DNA of 7,333 bases from Alphaproteobacteria bacterium. GTDB lineage: Bacteria; Pseudomonadota; Alphaproteobacteria; Reyranellales; Reyranellaceae. A program made the translations under genes and the position numbers. The stretch lies in NCBI GenBank assembly GCA_013290035.1, contig JABCYT010000154.1:1-7333 (forward strand). The letters are read 5' to 3'. Shown piece by piece: positions 1-6,237 of the stretch. Position 1 is the stretch's first letter. Each line of letters starts with the position of its first letter. The notes under the pieces were generated by a model. That model was given only the letters and a program-made list of their open reading frames with translations, was not told where the DNA came from and did no database searches.

Positions 1-982
1 CCTGCATCTCGACGCGAAGGGCGTGGCCCATGAGCATTTCGGCTTTGCCGACGGCCTGTCGCAGCCGATTCCGTTCGGCGCCCCGGACGGTAGCGAGGCC
101 ACAACGGTCGTTCTCGACGGCAAGCCGGCCCCGCGCGACCCCTGGCACGGCGTGCCCCTGGGCGAGATTCTGCTTGGCCATACCAATGCCCATGCCGAGA
201 AGTCGCCCGGCCCGCTGGTGCTGGACGATGTAACGGGACGCGTGGCAGATCTGAAGCCGGATGGCGCGCCCGAGGGCTTTCTCAATTTCGGCCTCAATGG
301 CAGCTACATGGTGGTGCGCGAGCTGCGGCAGTATGTCGGCCGGTTCTGGAAATCGCTCGAGGACAACGCCCAGAGAATCCGCAACCACGACCCCGCCGCG
401 ACCTACGTCACGGCGGACTGGCTGGCCGAACGCGTCGTCGGCCGCAGCCTTGACGGCCATTTGCTGTGCCCGGCCGGCTTGCGGCCGCCCGACCAATACG
501 ACCTGCCGGACAACGCCTTCGGCTATATGGCGGACGATCGCTACGGCCAGGGCTGCCCGATGGGCTCGCATGTGCGCCGGGCCAATCCGCGCGACGGCCT
601 GGCCAAGGATCATCCGGCGGCGGCTCAGACCCTGCTCGACGCCGCCAACAACCACCGGATCCTGCGCCGCGGCCGCAAGTACGGACCGCCGGCGGCCGAC
701 CGGCAGATCGACGACGGCGCGGAGCGCGGTCTGCTGTTCATCTGCCTCAACGCCGACATCGCCCGCCAGTTCGAGTTCGTCCAGCAGACCTGGATCCTCA
801 ACAAGAACTTCGCGACGCTGTACGACGAGACCGATCCCCTGGTCGGACCGAAAGGCGGCTTCACCATCGGCGAGCAGCCATTGCGCCGTATCGTCGACGT
901 CGAGACCTTCATCCAGTCGGCCGGCGGTGAGTATTTCTTCCTGCCGAGCCTTCCTGCCCTGAAATACCTGGCAAGCCTATGA
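1..982 (+). CDS. DyP-type haem peroxidase, 5'-truncated by window edge
   Basis: This is the C-terminal portion of a dye-decolourising (DyP) peroxidase, a haem enzyme that uses H2O2 to oxidise diverse substrates. The reading frame is already open at nt 2, so the GTG at nt 23 is an internal codon and the true start lies outside the window. The family signature GXXDG is present as GFADG (nt 41-55), with the distal Asp at 50-52. The proximal haem-ligand His is in GSHVRRANPRD (codon 569-571). A conserved Arg begins RGLLF (codon 725-727). The end, with FTIGEQPLRR and EYFFLPSLPALKYLA, is also typical of the family. All expected active-site residues are therefore present and the enzyme should be active. 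The long spacing between Asp and His suggests a large DyP class rather than the compact B type. Any Tat signal would lie upstream and cannot be judged. The stop codon overlaps the P450 start by 4 nt (ATGA), so the two are very probably co-translated. The family call is firm; the substrate is unknown. Confidence 0.93.
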   Translation, partial: LHLDAKGVAHEHFGFADGLSQPIPFGAPDGSEATTVVLDGKPAPRDPWHGVPLGEILLGHTNAHAEKSPGPLVLDDVTGRVADLKPDGAPEGFLNFGLNGSYMVVRELRQYVGRFWKSLEDNAQRIRNHDPAATYVTADWLAERVVGRSLDGHLLCPAGLRPPDQYDLPDNAFGYMADDRYGQGCPMGSHVRRANPRDGLAKDHPAAAQTLLDAANNHRILRRGRKYGPPAADRQIDDGAERGLLFICLNADIARQFEFVQQTWILNKNFATLYDETDPLVGPKGGFTIGEQPLRRIVDVETFIQSAGGEYFFLPSLPALKYLASL

Positions 983-2226
983 ACATGACCACGACCGCGC
1001 CCCAGGATCCCCTGCGGCCACCCGCCACCGGCCTGAAGGCTTGGCTGATGGCCTGGCTGCCGAAGCTTATTCCCTTCGGCTTTCGCGTACTGCGGGCGGT
1101 CCGTCCCATCGTGCGCTTCGGCAACAATTTCCTGGTGACGCGCTATGACGACGTGCGCGAAGTGTTCCTCAACGACCAGGCGTTTCGCGTTCCATGGGAC
1201 ACCAAAGTCCGCATCATCACCGGCGGGTTTCCCTTCATTCTCGGCATGGACGACACGCCGACCTATCGCGAAGACACGGCCGCCCTGAGGACGGTCGTGA
1301 GGTACGACGACATCCCCCAGCGCCTCGTTCCCGCAGTCTCCCAGCTCGCCGAGCAGATCGTGGCCAATGCGAAGGGGGAGCTTGAGGTCGTCGACCAGTT
1401 GGTGCGGCGGGTCACTTTCGAGGTGCTGGGATCCTATTTCGGCATTCCCAATCCGCCCGGCGAGGATCTGCGCGTCTGGGCGACGCGGCTATTCGAATTT
1501 CAGTTCGTCGATTCGGCCAACGATCCGGCGCTGCGCTTCGAAGTCGACGTTCTCGCGCCCCGTCTGCGCGCCCATGTCCAGAGCGTCATGGACGCGCGCC
1601 GCTCCTCGGGCCAGGAGCAGGACGACGTCCTCGGCCGCTGCCTCAAGGCTCAGGCGGCCGGCGACGTCCGTTTCACGGACGACTGGATTCGCGTCGCCCT
1701 GATGAGCTTCGTGGTCGGCGGTCCGCCGCAGCCGCCCATGGTAGTGCCCCAGGCGCTCGAGCAGTTGTTGCGCCGTCCCGATGCGCTGGTTGGCGCGCAA
1801 CAAGCGGCGCTCGCCAACGACGATACGCTGCTGGCCGGTTACGTCTTCGAAGCCATGCGTTTCGATCCCCTGGGACCTGCCCTGCCGCGCGTTGCCACGC
1901 GACCCAGCGTGATCGCAGCAGGAACGTCGCGCGCTACATCGGTGCCCGAAGGCGCCACGGTCCTTGCCGCCTTCAGCTCGGCCATGATGGACGAGAGGCG
2001 GCTGGCCCATCCGCAATCCTTCAATCCGCGGCGGCTTGATCACGAATACATTCATTTCGGCTACGGGCTGCATGCCTGCTTCGGCACTCAGATGAACAAG
2101 GCTCTGTTGCCGCTGATGCTGAAGCCGCTGCTCATGCGGCCGAACCTGCGGCGGGCGCCCGGTCCTGCCGGCGTCCTGAGCAAACGCGGCGCTTTCGCCG
2201 AAAGGCTTCGGGTCAACTACGATTGA
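979..2226 (+). CDS. Cytochrome P450 with non-canonical I helix
   Basis: This is a complete 415-residue cytochrome P450, a normal length for a soluble bacterial member. The haem-ligand loop FGYGLHACFG lies at about residues 360-369 with Cys367 (codon 2077-2079). The K-helix ExxR is E291-A-M-R294. The I helix reads FVVGGPPQPP (244-253). Anchoring on the two glycines against P450cam, where VGG is followed by L-Asp251-Thr252, puts Pro250 and Gln251 at the acid and alcohol positions. The proton-relay pair used for O2 activation is thus missing. P450s lacking this pair include the hydroperoxide-rearranging CYP74 enzymes and fungal Ppo P450 domains, so peroxide- or hydroperoxide-dependent chemistry is possible (inference). 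Residues about 14-37 form a hydrophobic/basic stretch that could contact membrane. ATG 979 overlaps the peroxidase stop, which favours it; ATG 985 is an alternative. No strong ribosome binding site is visible, consistent with translational coupling. No ferredoxin or reductase gene is seen nearby. Confidence 0.93.
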   Translation: MNMTTTAPQDPLRPPATGLKAWLMAWLPKLIPFGFRVLRAVRPIVRFGNNFLVTRYDDVREVFLNDQAFRVPWDTKVRIITGGFPFILGMDDTPTYREDTAALRTVVRYDDIPQRLVPAVSQLAEQIVANAKGELEVVDQLVRRVTFEVLGSYFGIPNPPGEDLRVWATRLFEFQFVDSANDPALRFEVDVLAPRLRAHVQSVMDARRSSGQEQDDVLGRCLKAQAAGDVRFTDDWIRVALMSFVVGGPPQPPMVVPQALEQLLRRPDALVGAQQAALANDDTLLAGYVFEAMRFDPLGPALPRVATRPSVIAAGTSRATSVPEGATVLAAFSSAMMDERRLAHPQSFNPRRLDHEYIHFGYGLHACFGTQMNKALLPLMLKPLLMRPNLRRAPGPAGVLSKRGAFAERLRVNYD

Positions 2227-2246
2227 CGCACGGCGCGAGCAGCAAC

Positions 2247-2369
2247 ATGTCGTGCTGGGGGCGGTCGAAGCCATTGCCCGACGGCCTCGCCCAACCCGAA
2301 GGAAACTGGCAGAAATCCGATCGCAGCGGCTGGCGCGCCCCGGCTTTTCCGGATTGGCGGCGCGACTAG
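2247..2369 (+). CDS. Possible 40-residue Trp-rich small protein
   Basis: A short open frame, ATG to TAG, fills the gap between the P450 and the NUDIX gene. It leaves 20 nt after the P450 stop and 19 nt before the NUDIX start. The predicted product starts MSCWGRSKPLPDG and ends PAFPDWRRD. It has four Trp and several Pro and charged residues, with no membrane segment. By hand count, about 77% of third positions are G/C, against about 64-67% at the first and second positions. This is a weak coding-like bias and it favours this frame over the overlapping one. No good Shine-Dalgarno sequence precedes it. No family is recognised, and it may be chance in a GC-rich spacer. Confidence 0.33.
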   Translation: MSCWGRSKPLPDGLAQPEGNWQKSDRSGWRAPAFPDWRRD

Positions 2370-2377
2370 GCCGCACC

Positions 2378-2382
2378 GGAGG
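2378..2382 (+). promoter_or_regulatory. Ribosome binding site of NUDIX gene
   Basis: GGAGG stands 6 nt before the ATG at 2389. It is the clearest Shine-Dalgarno site in the window and fixes the start of the NUDIX gene. Confidence 0.75.
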
Positions 2383-2388
2383 CCGCGC

Positions 2389-2871
2389 ATGGCGACGGAA
2401 AGCGCCGGCATTCTTCTCTACCGCCGCGAGGCCGGGCAACTCCTGGTTCTTCTCGTCCATCCCGGTGGGCCGTTCTGGCGTCGCAAGGACCTTGGCGCCT
2501 GGTCGATTCCCAAGGGCGAGCGCGTCGCGGGCGAAGACCCCGCGGTGACCGCGCGCCGCGAGTTCGCCGAGGAGGTTGGTAGCACGCCGGCCGGCCCGCT
2601 GCAGCGCCTCGGCAGCATCCGCCAGCGCGGCGGTAAGCAGGTCGAGGCCTTCGCGCTGGCGGGCGATTTCGACCCCGAACGCCTTCGCAGCAACACCTTC
2701 GAGATCGAATGGCCGCCGCGCAGCGGTCGCCGCGAATCGTTTCCCGAAGTCGATCGGGCGGCGTGGTTCACCATGGCCGACGCGCGCGTGATGATCCTCG
2801 AGGGCCAGCGCCCGTTGCTCGACCGCCTCGAAGCGCTGCTGGCGGACGGTGGCGAGGCCGCGTCGCGGTGA
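2389..2871 (+). CDS. NUDIX hydrolase
   Basis: This is a complete 160-residue NUDIX-domain pyrophosphohydrolase, a typical length for a single-domain member. The NUDIX box G-x5-E-x7-R-E-U-x-E-E-x-G is matched exactly from Gly43 to Gly64, with REFAEEVG at residues 57-64 carrying the Mg2+-binding glutamates. The start SAGILLYRR and the stretch WRRKDLGAWSIPKGE resemble the COG4119-like group of predicted NTP pyrophosphohydrolases; this subgroup call is from memory. Family members split nucleoside diphosphates linked to another moiety (NDP-X), but the substrate cannot be read from sequence. A late FPEVDRAAWFTMADAR segment is common in small NUDIX enzymes acting on nucleotides. It lies downstream of the P450 in the same direction and may share its transcript, although its own strong ribosome binding site allows independent translation. 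Its stop is 2 nt from the stop of the converging minus-strand gene. Confidence 0.93.
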   Translation: MATESAGILLYRREAGQLLVLLVHPGGPFWRRKDLGAWSIPKGERVAGEDPAVTARREFAEEVGSTPAGPLQRLGSIRQRGGKQVEAFALAGDFDPERLRSNTFEIEWPPRSGRRESFPEVDRAAWFTMADARVMILEGQRPLLDRLEALLADGGEAASR

Positions 2872-2873
2872 TG

Positions 2874-3140
2874 TTATTCGTCGCGCTTCAGCTCGGAGTC
2901 CTGATCGTGGCCTTCGCGGTTGCTGTAGAAGACGAGCGCCATCAGGCCCATTCCCAGCGCCAGGGTGACGATGATGCCCAGCACCATGGCGACATAGCCG
3001 GCAGCCGACATTTCCTGTCCGCGCTCCCCTTCGCCCGGACCCCAGCCGACAACCATGAAGGCGATGGCCGCGCACAGGAACGCAACCAGGACCGCGAGCA
3101 CGATCCAGGCGCCGGCCTGCCGCGGCTTGACGGCTTTCAT
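2874..3140 (-). CDS. Small two-helix membrane protein, hypothetical
   Basis: This is a predicted 88-residue integral membrane protein of unknown function. A short basic N-terminus (MKAVKPRQAG) leads into a first hydrophobic helix at about 11-33. A polar Gly/Glu-rich loop (GPGEGERGQE, 34-43) precedes a second helix at about 45-73 and a charged tail ending DSELKRDE. The positive-inside rule suggests a cytoplasmic N-terminus, hence both ends in the cytoplasm. The frame is open upstream to 3368, but that extension overlaps the neighbouring gene and is Arg/Gly/Ala-rich. ATG 3140, just before the hydrophobic part, is therefore preferred. No good Shine-Dalgarno sequence precedes it and a GTG further upstream is possible, so the start is uncertain. 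It is probably last in a minus-strand cluster of small genes. No family is recognised. Confidence 0.7.
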   Translation of the reverse strand: MKAVKPRQAGAWIVLAVLVAFLCAAIAFMVVGWGPGEGERGQEMSAAGYVAMVLGIIVTLALGMGLMALVFYSNREGHDQDSELKRDE

Positions 3141-3224
3141 GGACGGCAAGGGTCGAGGTCGATCGGCAGCAAGGCCGGCCTCCACGGGCTTCAAGGACGA
3201 TTCGGCTGGCAGGCGTGAGAAGAG

Positions 3225-3251
3225 CCTATACCATCGCAGATCGACGGTCAG
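3225..3251 (-). promoter_or_regulatory. Weak promoter candidate for the 88-residue gene
   Basis: Reading the minus strand, CTGACC (3251-3246) is followed after 15 nt by TATAGG (3230-3225). Each matches 4 of 6 bases of the sigma-70 -35 and -10 consensus. The spacer is shorter than the ideal 17. It lies in the 107-nt gap upstream of the 88-residue membrane protein. The gap itself suggests that gene may have its own start of transcription, but the match is poor. Confidence 0.18.
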
Positions 3252-3463
3252 CGCTGCCGCGCCTTGCGCCGCAGTGCCAGGCCCAACATGACCTCGAGCA
3301 CCACGATGCCGACCGTGAGAAGCGGAAGCATTGCCTTGAGCCAGATCGACACCTCCGGCGTCGACCACGCCCAGGCGCTGAGGATGCCGAGCCCGATCGC
3401 TGCCGCCAGTCCGATGCCGAGGACGAAGGCCAAGGTAGCCTTCTGGAGGGCGGGTTTATCCAT
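3248..3463 (-). CDS. Small two-helix membrane protein, hypothetical
   Basis: This is a predicted 71-residue membrane protein of unknown function. After MDKPALQKA comes a Gly/Ala-rich hydrophobic helix (about residues 10-33), then a short loop STPEVSIWLKA. A second helix follows (about 45-64), and then a basic tail RRKARQR. The basic C-terminus suggests that both ends face the cytoplasm. The frame is open to 3610, but the extra N-terminal part is low-complexity and overlaps the upstream gene. ATG 3463 gives a compact membrane protein, with a short GAGG just before it. It starts 40 nt after the stop of the 105-residue gene on the same strand, so the two are probably co-transcribed. It has the same two-helix plan as the 88-residue neighbour, but no clear sequence similarity to it is visible. 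Confidence 0.68.
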   Translation of the reverse strand: MDKPALQKATLAFVLGIGLAAAIGLGILSAWAWSTPEVSIWLKAMLPLLTVGIVVLEVMLGLALRRKARQR

Positions 3464-3503
3464 CGCCTCGCGTTGCGGCTGCCGCAGGGAAGAACCGGAG
3501 TGG

Positions 3504-3821
3504 TCAGCCCGGATAGGCCGGCGCGCGGCGCTTCCACCGCCACCGGCCGCCCACTGTGGCCAGGCAATATCCCATGCCTGGCAGGACGGCCCGCACATCG
3601 TCGGCCGCAAGCGTGCGCCCCGGCCGCAACAGCTCGCGCATCTTCTTCAGGAGCTGCTCCAGGGTGAAAGCCCCGCCGCGAAGGTCGGCATCGAGCAGCG
3701 TCGCAGCGACTATGATCGACGAGGCGATCGTCTCGACGTTGTGCACCGGCCGTGAACGCAGCGGCGGCCGGACGCTCATCCGTCGATCGTAGGTGACCCC
3801 CTCGAGATGGTCTCTCGGCAT
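3504..3821 (-). CDS. Hypothetical protein, 105 residues
   Basis: This is an unrecognised small soluble protein. The start is uncertain. ATG 3821 (MPRDHLEG) has a GGAG about 9 nt upstream and is preferred. ATG 3779 (MSVRPPLRS) would give 91 residues but has no visible ribosome binding site, and ATG 3914 is less likely. The N-terminus is Arg/Pro-rich. The remainder looks like a folded domain: an Ala/Ile-rich helix (about residues 28-45, VETIASSIIVAATLL), a helix TLEQLLKKMRELL (53-65), a helix beginning AADDVRAVL (72-80), then CLATVGGRWRWKRR (86-99), which could be a basic beta-wing. This arrangement faintly recalls a small winged-helix domain, which is speculation. It heads the minus-strand small-gene cluster and diverges from the AsmA-family gene. 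Confidence 0.6.
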   Translation of the reverse strand: MPRDHLEGVTYDRRMSVRPPLRSRPVHNVETIASSIIVAATLLDADLRGGAFTLEQLLKKMRELLRPGRTLAADDVRAVLPGMGYCLATVGGRWRWKRRAPAYPG

Positions 3822-4068
3822 AGCGGCAGGCTCCGGCGAAACCGCGCGGCCGGCCAGTGGCAAATCTGTGTCCGGCGCGCATCGTCGCGCTGCATGACGG
3901 CTGATTATTTCCATCTCCGGTGACGACGCGGCCTTCTGGTACGGCGCCGGCAGGACGGGCCGCTATGCGCGGAGGGCGGCCGGGCAAAGGAACCAATGCC
4001 ACGATCGGATCGTTCCGACCCTGAGACTGTCTCCATTCCTGCACCTTTGCCGGCAAGAACCTGGACCC
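3822..4068. promoter_or_regulatory. Divergent intergenic region
   Basis: These 247 nt separate the minus-strand small-gene cluster from the plus-strand AsmA-family gene and should hold promoters for both. A locally A/T-rich patch, GATTATTTCC (starting about 3902), reads AATAAT on the minus strand. That matches 5 of 6 bases of a -10 box, but no -35 box is evident at the right distance. Nearer the AsmA gene is an exact inverted repeat, ACGATC-G-GATCGT (4001-4013), which could be an operator. No convincing gene is seen here. Confidence 0.35.
4001..4013. repeat. 6-bp inverted repeat upstream of AsmA-family gene
   Basis: ACGATC and GATCGT flank a single G and form a perfect dyad, 55 nt before the ATG at 4069. 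Its size and position would suit a dimeric repressor or activator site. A dyad this short can also arise by chance, and no second copy was noticed. Confidence 0.3.
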
Positions 4069-5982
4069 ATGGGACGCACCGCCAAGATTCTGAGCTGGTC
4101 GGCCGGCATTTTTGTCGCCCTGATCGCGGTGGCGGTGGCCGCTTGCTACCTGTTCTTGACCTCCGACGATTTTCGCAGCCGGGTGGAAGGCAGCGCCAGC
4201 ACCTACTCGGGCCGCAAGACGCACATCGCCAAGATATCGATCGACTGGGGTTCCACTGCGCATGTCCACCTCGACGGCGTCGAGGTGGCCAATGCCGACT
4301 GGGGCAAGGCCGAGCACATGCTGAAGGCCGAGCAGGTCGACTTCGACATCCGGCTATGGCCGCTGCTCAAGGGCGACATCGTCCTGCCGAGTCTGGTGCT
4401 GCGCAAGCCCGAGGTCGCCGTCGAAGTGGGCGACAAGGAGCAGTTGAACTGGAGCCTCGGCGAAAGCCCGGTGACGACCGGCCTCGCCAAGGCGGCGGCG
4501 CCCAAGGAACGGACCGAGATGCCGCTGGTCGGCCATCTGGAAATCACCGACGGCCGTCTTTCCTACCGGGACGCCAAGCGCAAGCTCGCGCTCGACGGCA
4601 CGGTATCGACGGCCGAGGGCAAGGCCGGTGCCCAGCCCCAGGCCGAGCTGCGGCTCACCGGCAAGCTTGAGGACCAGCCGCTCGCCCTCCACTTCGTCGG
4701 CGGCTCGGCCCTGATGCTGCGCGACACCTCGCAGCCCTATCCGATCGATCTCAATGTCGACTATGGCGCCACCAAGCTCACCCTGAAGGGCACCGTGCAG
4801 GATCCCTTCCAGTGGACCGGCGCCAACGCCGATCTCACGCTCTCCGGGCCGAACCTGTCGGAGATCTACCCGTTGCTGGGCATTCCCGGTCCGCCCACGC
4901 CGCCTTATCGGATCAGCGGCAAGCTCGATCGCGAGCCCGGCCTGTGGAAGTTCGTGAACACCAAGTGGCACGTGGGCGACAGCGATCTCACCGGCGACAT
5001 CCTGATCGACGAGACCAAGAAGCCTGAGTTCCTCACCGCCAGGCTGGTGTCGCAGAATCTGGCCTTCGCCGATCTGGCGCCGCTGGTCGGCGCGCCGCCC
5101 GGCAAGACCGGCAACGTCTCGCCGCAGCAGAAGCAGACCCAGCAGCAGCTCGAGGCGACCGGCGACCTTTTCCCCAACGTGCCGCTCCATACCGAGCGCC
5201 TGCGGGCGATGAACATGGACGTGACGCTCGATGCCAAGAAGGTGGTCGCGCCCGCCTATCTGCCGGTGCAGGCGCTGTCGTTCCGCGTCCTGATCAATGA
5301 CGGCGTGGCGACGGCCAAGCCGCTCACTTTGTCGCTGATCGGCGGCGGCACCATTGCGGGCGAGCTTGCAATCGACGCGCAGACCGACCTGCCCAAGGTA
5401 CGCGCGGCGCTCAAAGGATCGAACATCGAGCTCGGCATGTTCTTCCGCAACTCGCGCTATTTCGACACGACCAAGGGCAAGATCCAGGGGCAGGTGGCGC
5501 TCGCGGGCGCCGGCAAGTCGCTGGCCCAGGTGATGAGCGTCGCCGACGGCAACGTCGAGGTGGCGATGACCGGCGGCTCGGTGAGCAGCCTGATGGTGAG
5601 CTTGGCCGGCCTGCAGCTCTTCGATGCGCTGATCCTCTATGTGACGGGCGACAATCGCATCCCGATCCTGTGCGCCCTGGGTCGGCTCAACTTCCAGCAC
5701 GGCATCGTCATCTTCGACCGCACGCTTCTCGATACGCAGAAGTCGGTCCTCCATGTCGGCGGCCAGGTCTCGCTGCAGAGCCAGGTCGTGAATGCCCAGG
5801 TCAAGGCCGATCCGAAGTCGTTCGACCTTCTGGACCTGCACGGTCCGGTCCTCGTTCAGGGCAAGATCCGTTCGCCTCAGATCTCGATCGGCCGCGTCAT
5901 TCCCATCCCGACGCCCGTCTTCGGCGACGCCAAGACCGTCGCCTGCGACGCCACGACCCGGCAGCTGTTTTCGACTCAGTAG
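4069..5982 (+). CDS. AsmA-family envelope protein
   Basis: This is a complete 637-residue AsmA-family protein. Members are anchored in the inner membrane with a large beta-rich periplasmic part. The larger relatives TamB, YhdP and YdbH of E. coli are implicated in moving phospholipids to the outer membrane; the role of shorter AsmA proteins is less settled. A single N-terminal membrane helix lies at about residues 10-30, followed by TSDDFRSRVE. The repetitive LDG/LxLTG beta-strand pattern fills the middle. A Gln-rich patch (about 350-361) precedes DLFPNVPLHTERLRAMNMDV, which opens the second half as in many AsmA proteins. The C-terminal AsmA module (about 470-625) shows VSSLMVSLAG, CALGRLNFQHG (Cys535) and VKADPKSFDLLDLHGPVLVQG, then the closing IRSPQI. 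The ribosome binding site is weak. The start is supported by immediate entry into the anchor helix. It appears to be transcribed alone, since 255 nt follow before the next gene. A long open frame on the opposite strand is a GC-rich shadow. Confidence 0.93.
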   Translation: MGRTAKILSWSAGIFVALIAVAVAACYLFLTSDDFRSRVEGSASTYSGRKTHIAKISIDWGSTAHVHLDGVEVANADWGKAEHMLKAEQVDFDIRLWPLLKGDIVLPSLVLRKPEVAVEVGDKEQLNWSLGESPVTTGLAKAAAPKERTEMPLVGHLEITDGRLSYRDAKRKLALDGTVSTAEGKAGAQPQAELRLTGKLEDQPLALHFVGGSALMLRDTSQPYPIDLNVDYGATKLTLKGTVQDPFQWTGANADLTLSGPNLSEIYPLLGIPGPPTPPYRISGKLDREPGLWKFVNTKWHVGDSDLTGDILIDETKKPEFLTARLVSQNLAFADLAPLVGAPPGKTGNVSPQQKQTQQQLEATGDLFPNVPLHTERLRAMNMDVTLDAKKVVAPAYLPVQALSFRVLINDGVATAKPLTLSLIGGGTIAGELAIDAQTDLPKVRAALKGSNIELGMFFRNSRYFDTTKGKIQGQVALAGAGKSLAQVMSVADGNVEVAMTGGSVSSLMVSLAGLQLFDALILYVTGDNRIPILCALGRLNFQHGIVIFDRTLLDTQKSVLHVGGQVSLQSQVVNAQVKADPKSFDLLDLHGPVLVQGKIRSPQISIGRVIPIPTPVFGDAKTVACDATTRQLFSTQ

Positions 5983-6237
5983 TCGGTGCTGTGCGCGTGC
6001 CACTCCGCGGTGCTCTTGCAGGGCGCCAGGAGGGTAGCGTCGACAGCTGTGATAATCGCGTGACCGGACGCTGCGGATTGAGCCAACGCCCCCGATGGCG
6101 TTGGCGAATTATCGCACACGTGGTGAAATGGCCCCCGGCGGCCCATCATGGGTGTGGGTTTCCTGACATTGGATCGAAGCGGCGGCCGCCTGGCTTGCGA
6201 TTGCGAGATCGTGGGCTTTGGACGAGCCGGCAGGTTG
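5983..6237. other. Non-coding spacer
   Basis: These 255 nt lie between the AsmA-family stop and the preferred start of the caspase-like gene. No convincing small gene is seen. The segment holds the hairpin at 6082-6105 and the flanking GATAAT/ATTATC pair. A promoter for the caspase-like gene is expected here; CTGACA (5 of 6 bases of a -35 box) lies near 6162, but no -10 box was found at standard spacing. If the gene really starts at ATG 6148, the last 90 nt would be coding. Confidence 0.5.
6082..6105 (+). terminator. Perfect 9-bp hairpin, possible terminator or operator
   Basis: GCCAACGCC and GGCGTTGGC are exact reverse complements around a 6-nt loop (CCCGAT), giving a strong G/C-rich stem about 100 nt after the AsmA-family stop. 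The downstream flank is GAATTATC rather than a T-run, so it is not a textbook intrinsic terminator. It could stop transcription with Rho, stabilise an mRNA end, or serve as a protein-binding dyad upstream of the caspase-like gene. Confidence 0.4.

Noticed and set aside
2191..2205. CTTTC-GCC-GAAAG hairpin near the P450 end as a terminator
   Set aside because: It lies inside the coding region, has only a 5-bp stem and is not followed by a T-run.
2252..2548. 98-residue plus-strand frame spanning the P450-NUDIX gap
   Set aside because: It runs deep into the NUDIX gene in another frame, is very Arg/Ala-rich, and has a weaker third-position bias than the 40-residue frame.
1489..3075. 528-residue open frame on the minus strand across the P450 and NUDIX genes
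   Set aside because: It is antisense to two genes with intact family motifs. Its translation is Arg/Gly/Ala/His-rich with no recognisable domain, as expected of GC-rich antisense frames.
3226..4317. 363-residue minus-strand frame over the small-gene cluster
   Set aside because: Its product is Arg/Ala/Pro/Gly-rich without secondary-structure pattern. It overlaps three shorter frames that encode helices and plausible membrane segments, and it runs into the AsmA gene.
4354..6003. 549-residue open frame on the minus strand opposite the AsmA-family gene
   Set aside because: Its composition (Leu/Arg/Glu/Gly/Asp low complexity) mirrors the real gene's codons and shows no domain. The plus-strand protein has clear AsmA features.
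6148..6237. Upstream ATG start for the caspase-like gene
   Set aside because: It would place 30 polar residues before a clear signal peptide. The ATG pair at 6238/6241 sits directly before the hydrophobic segment.
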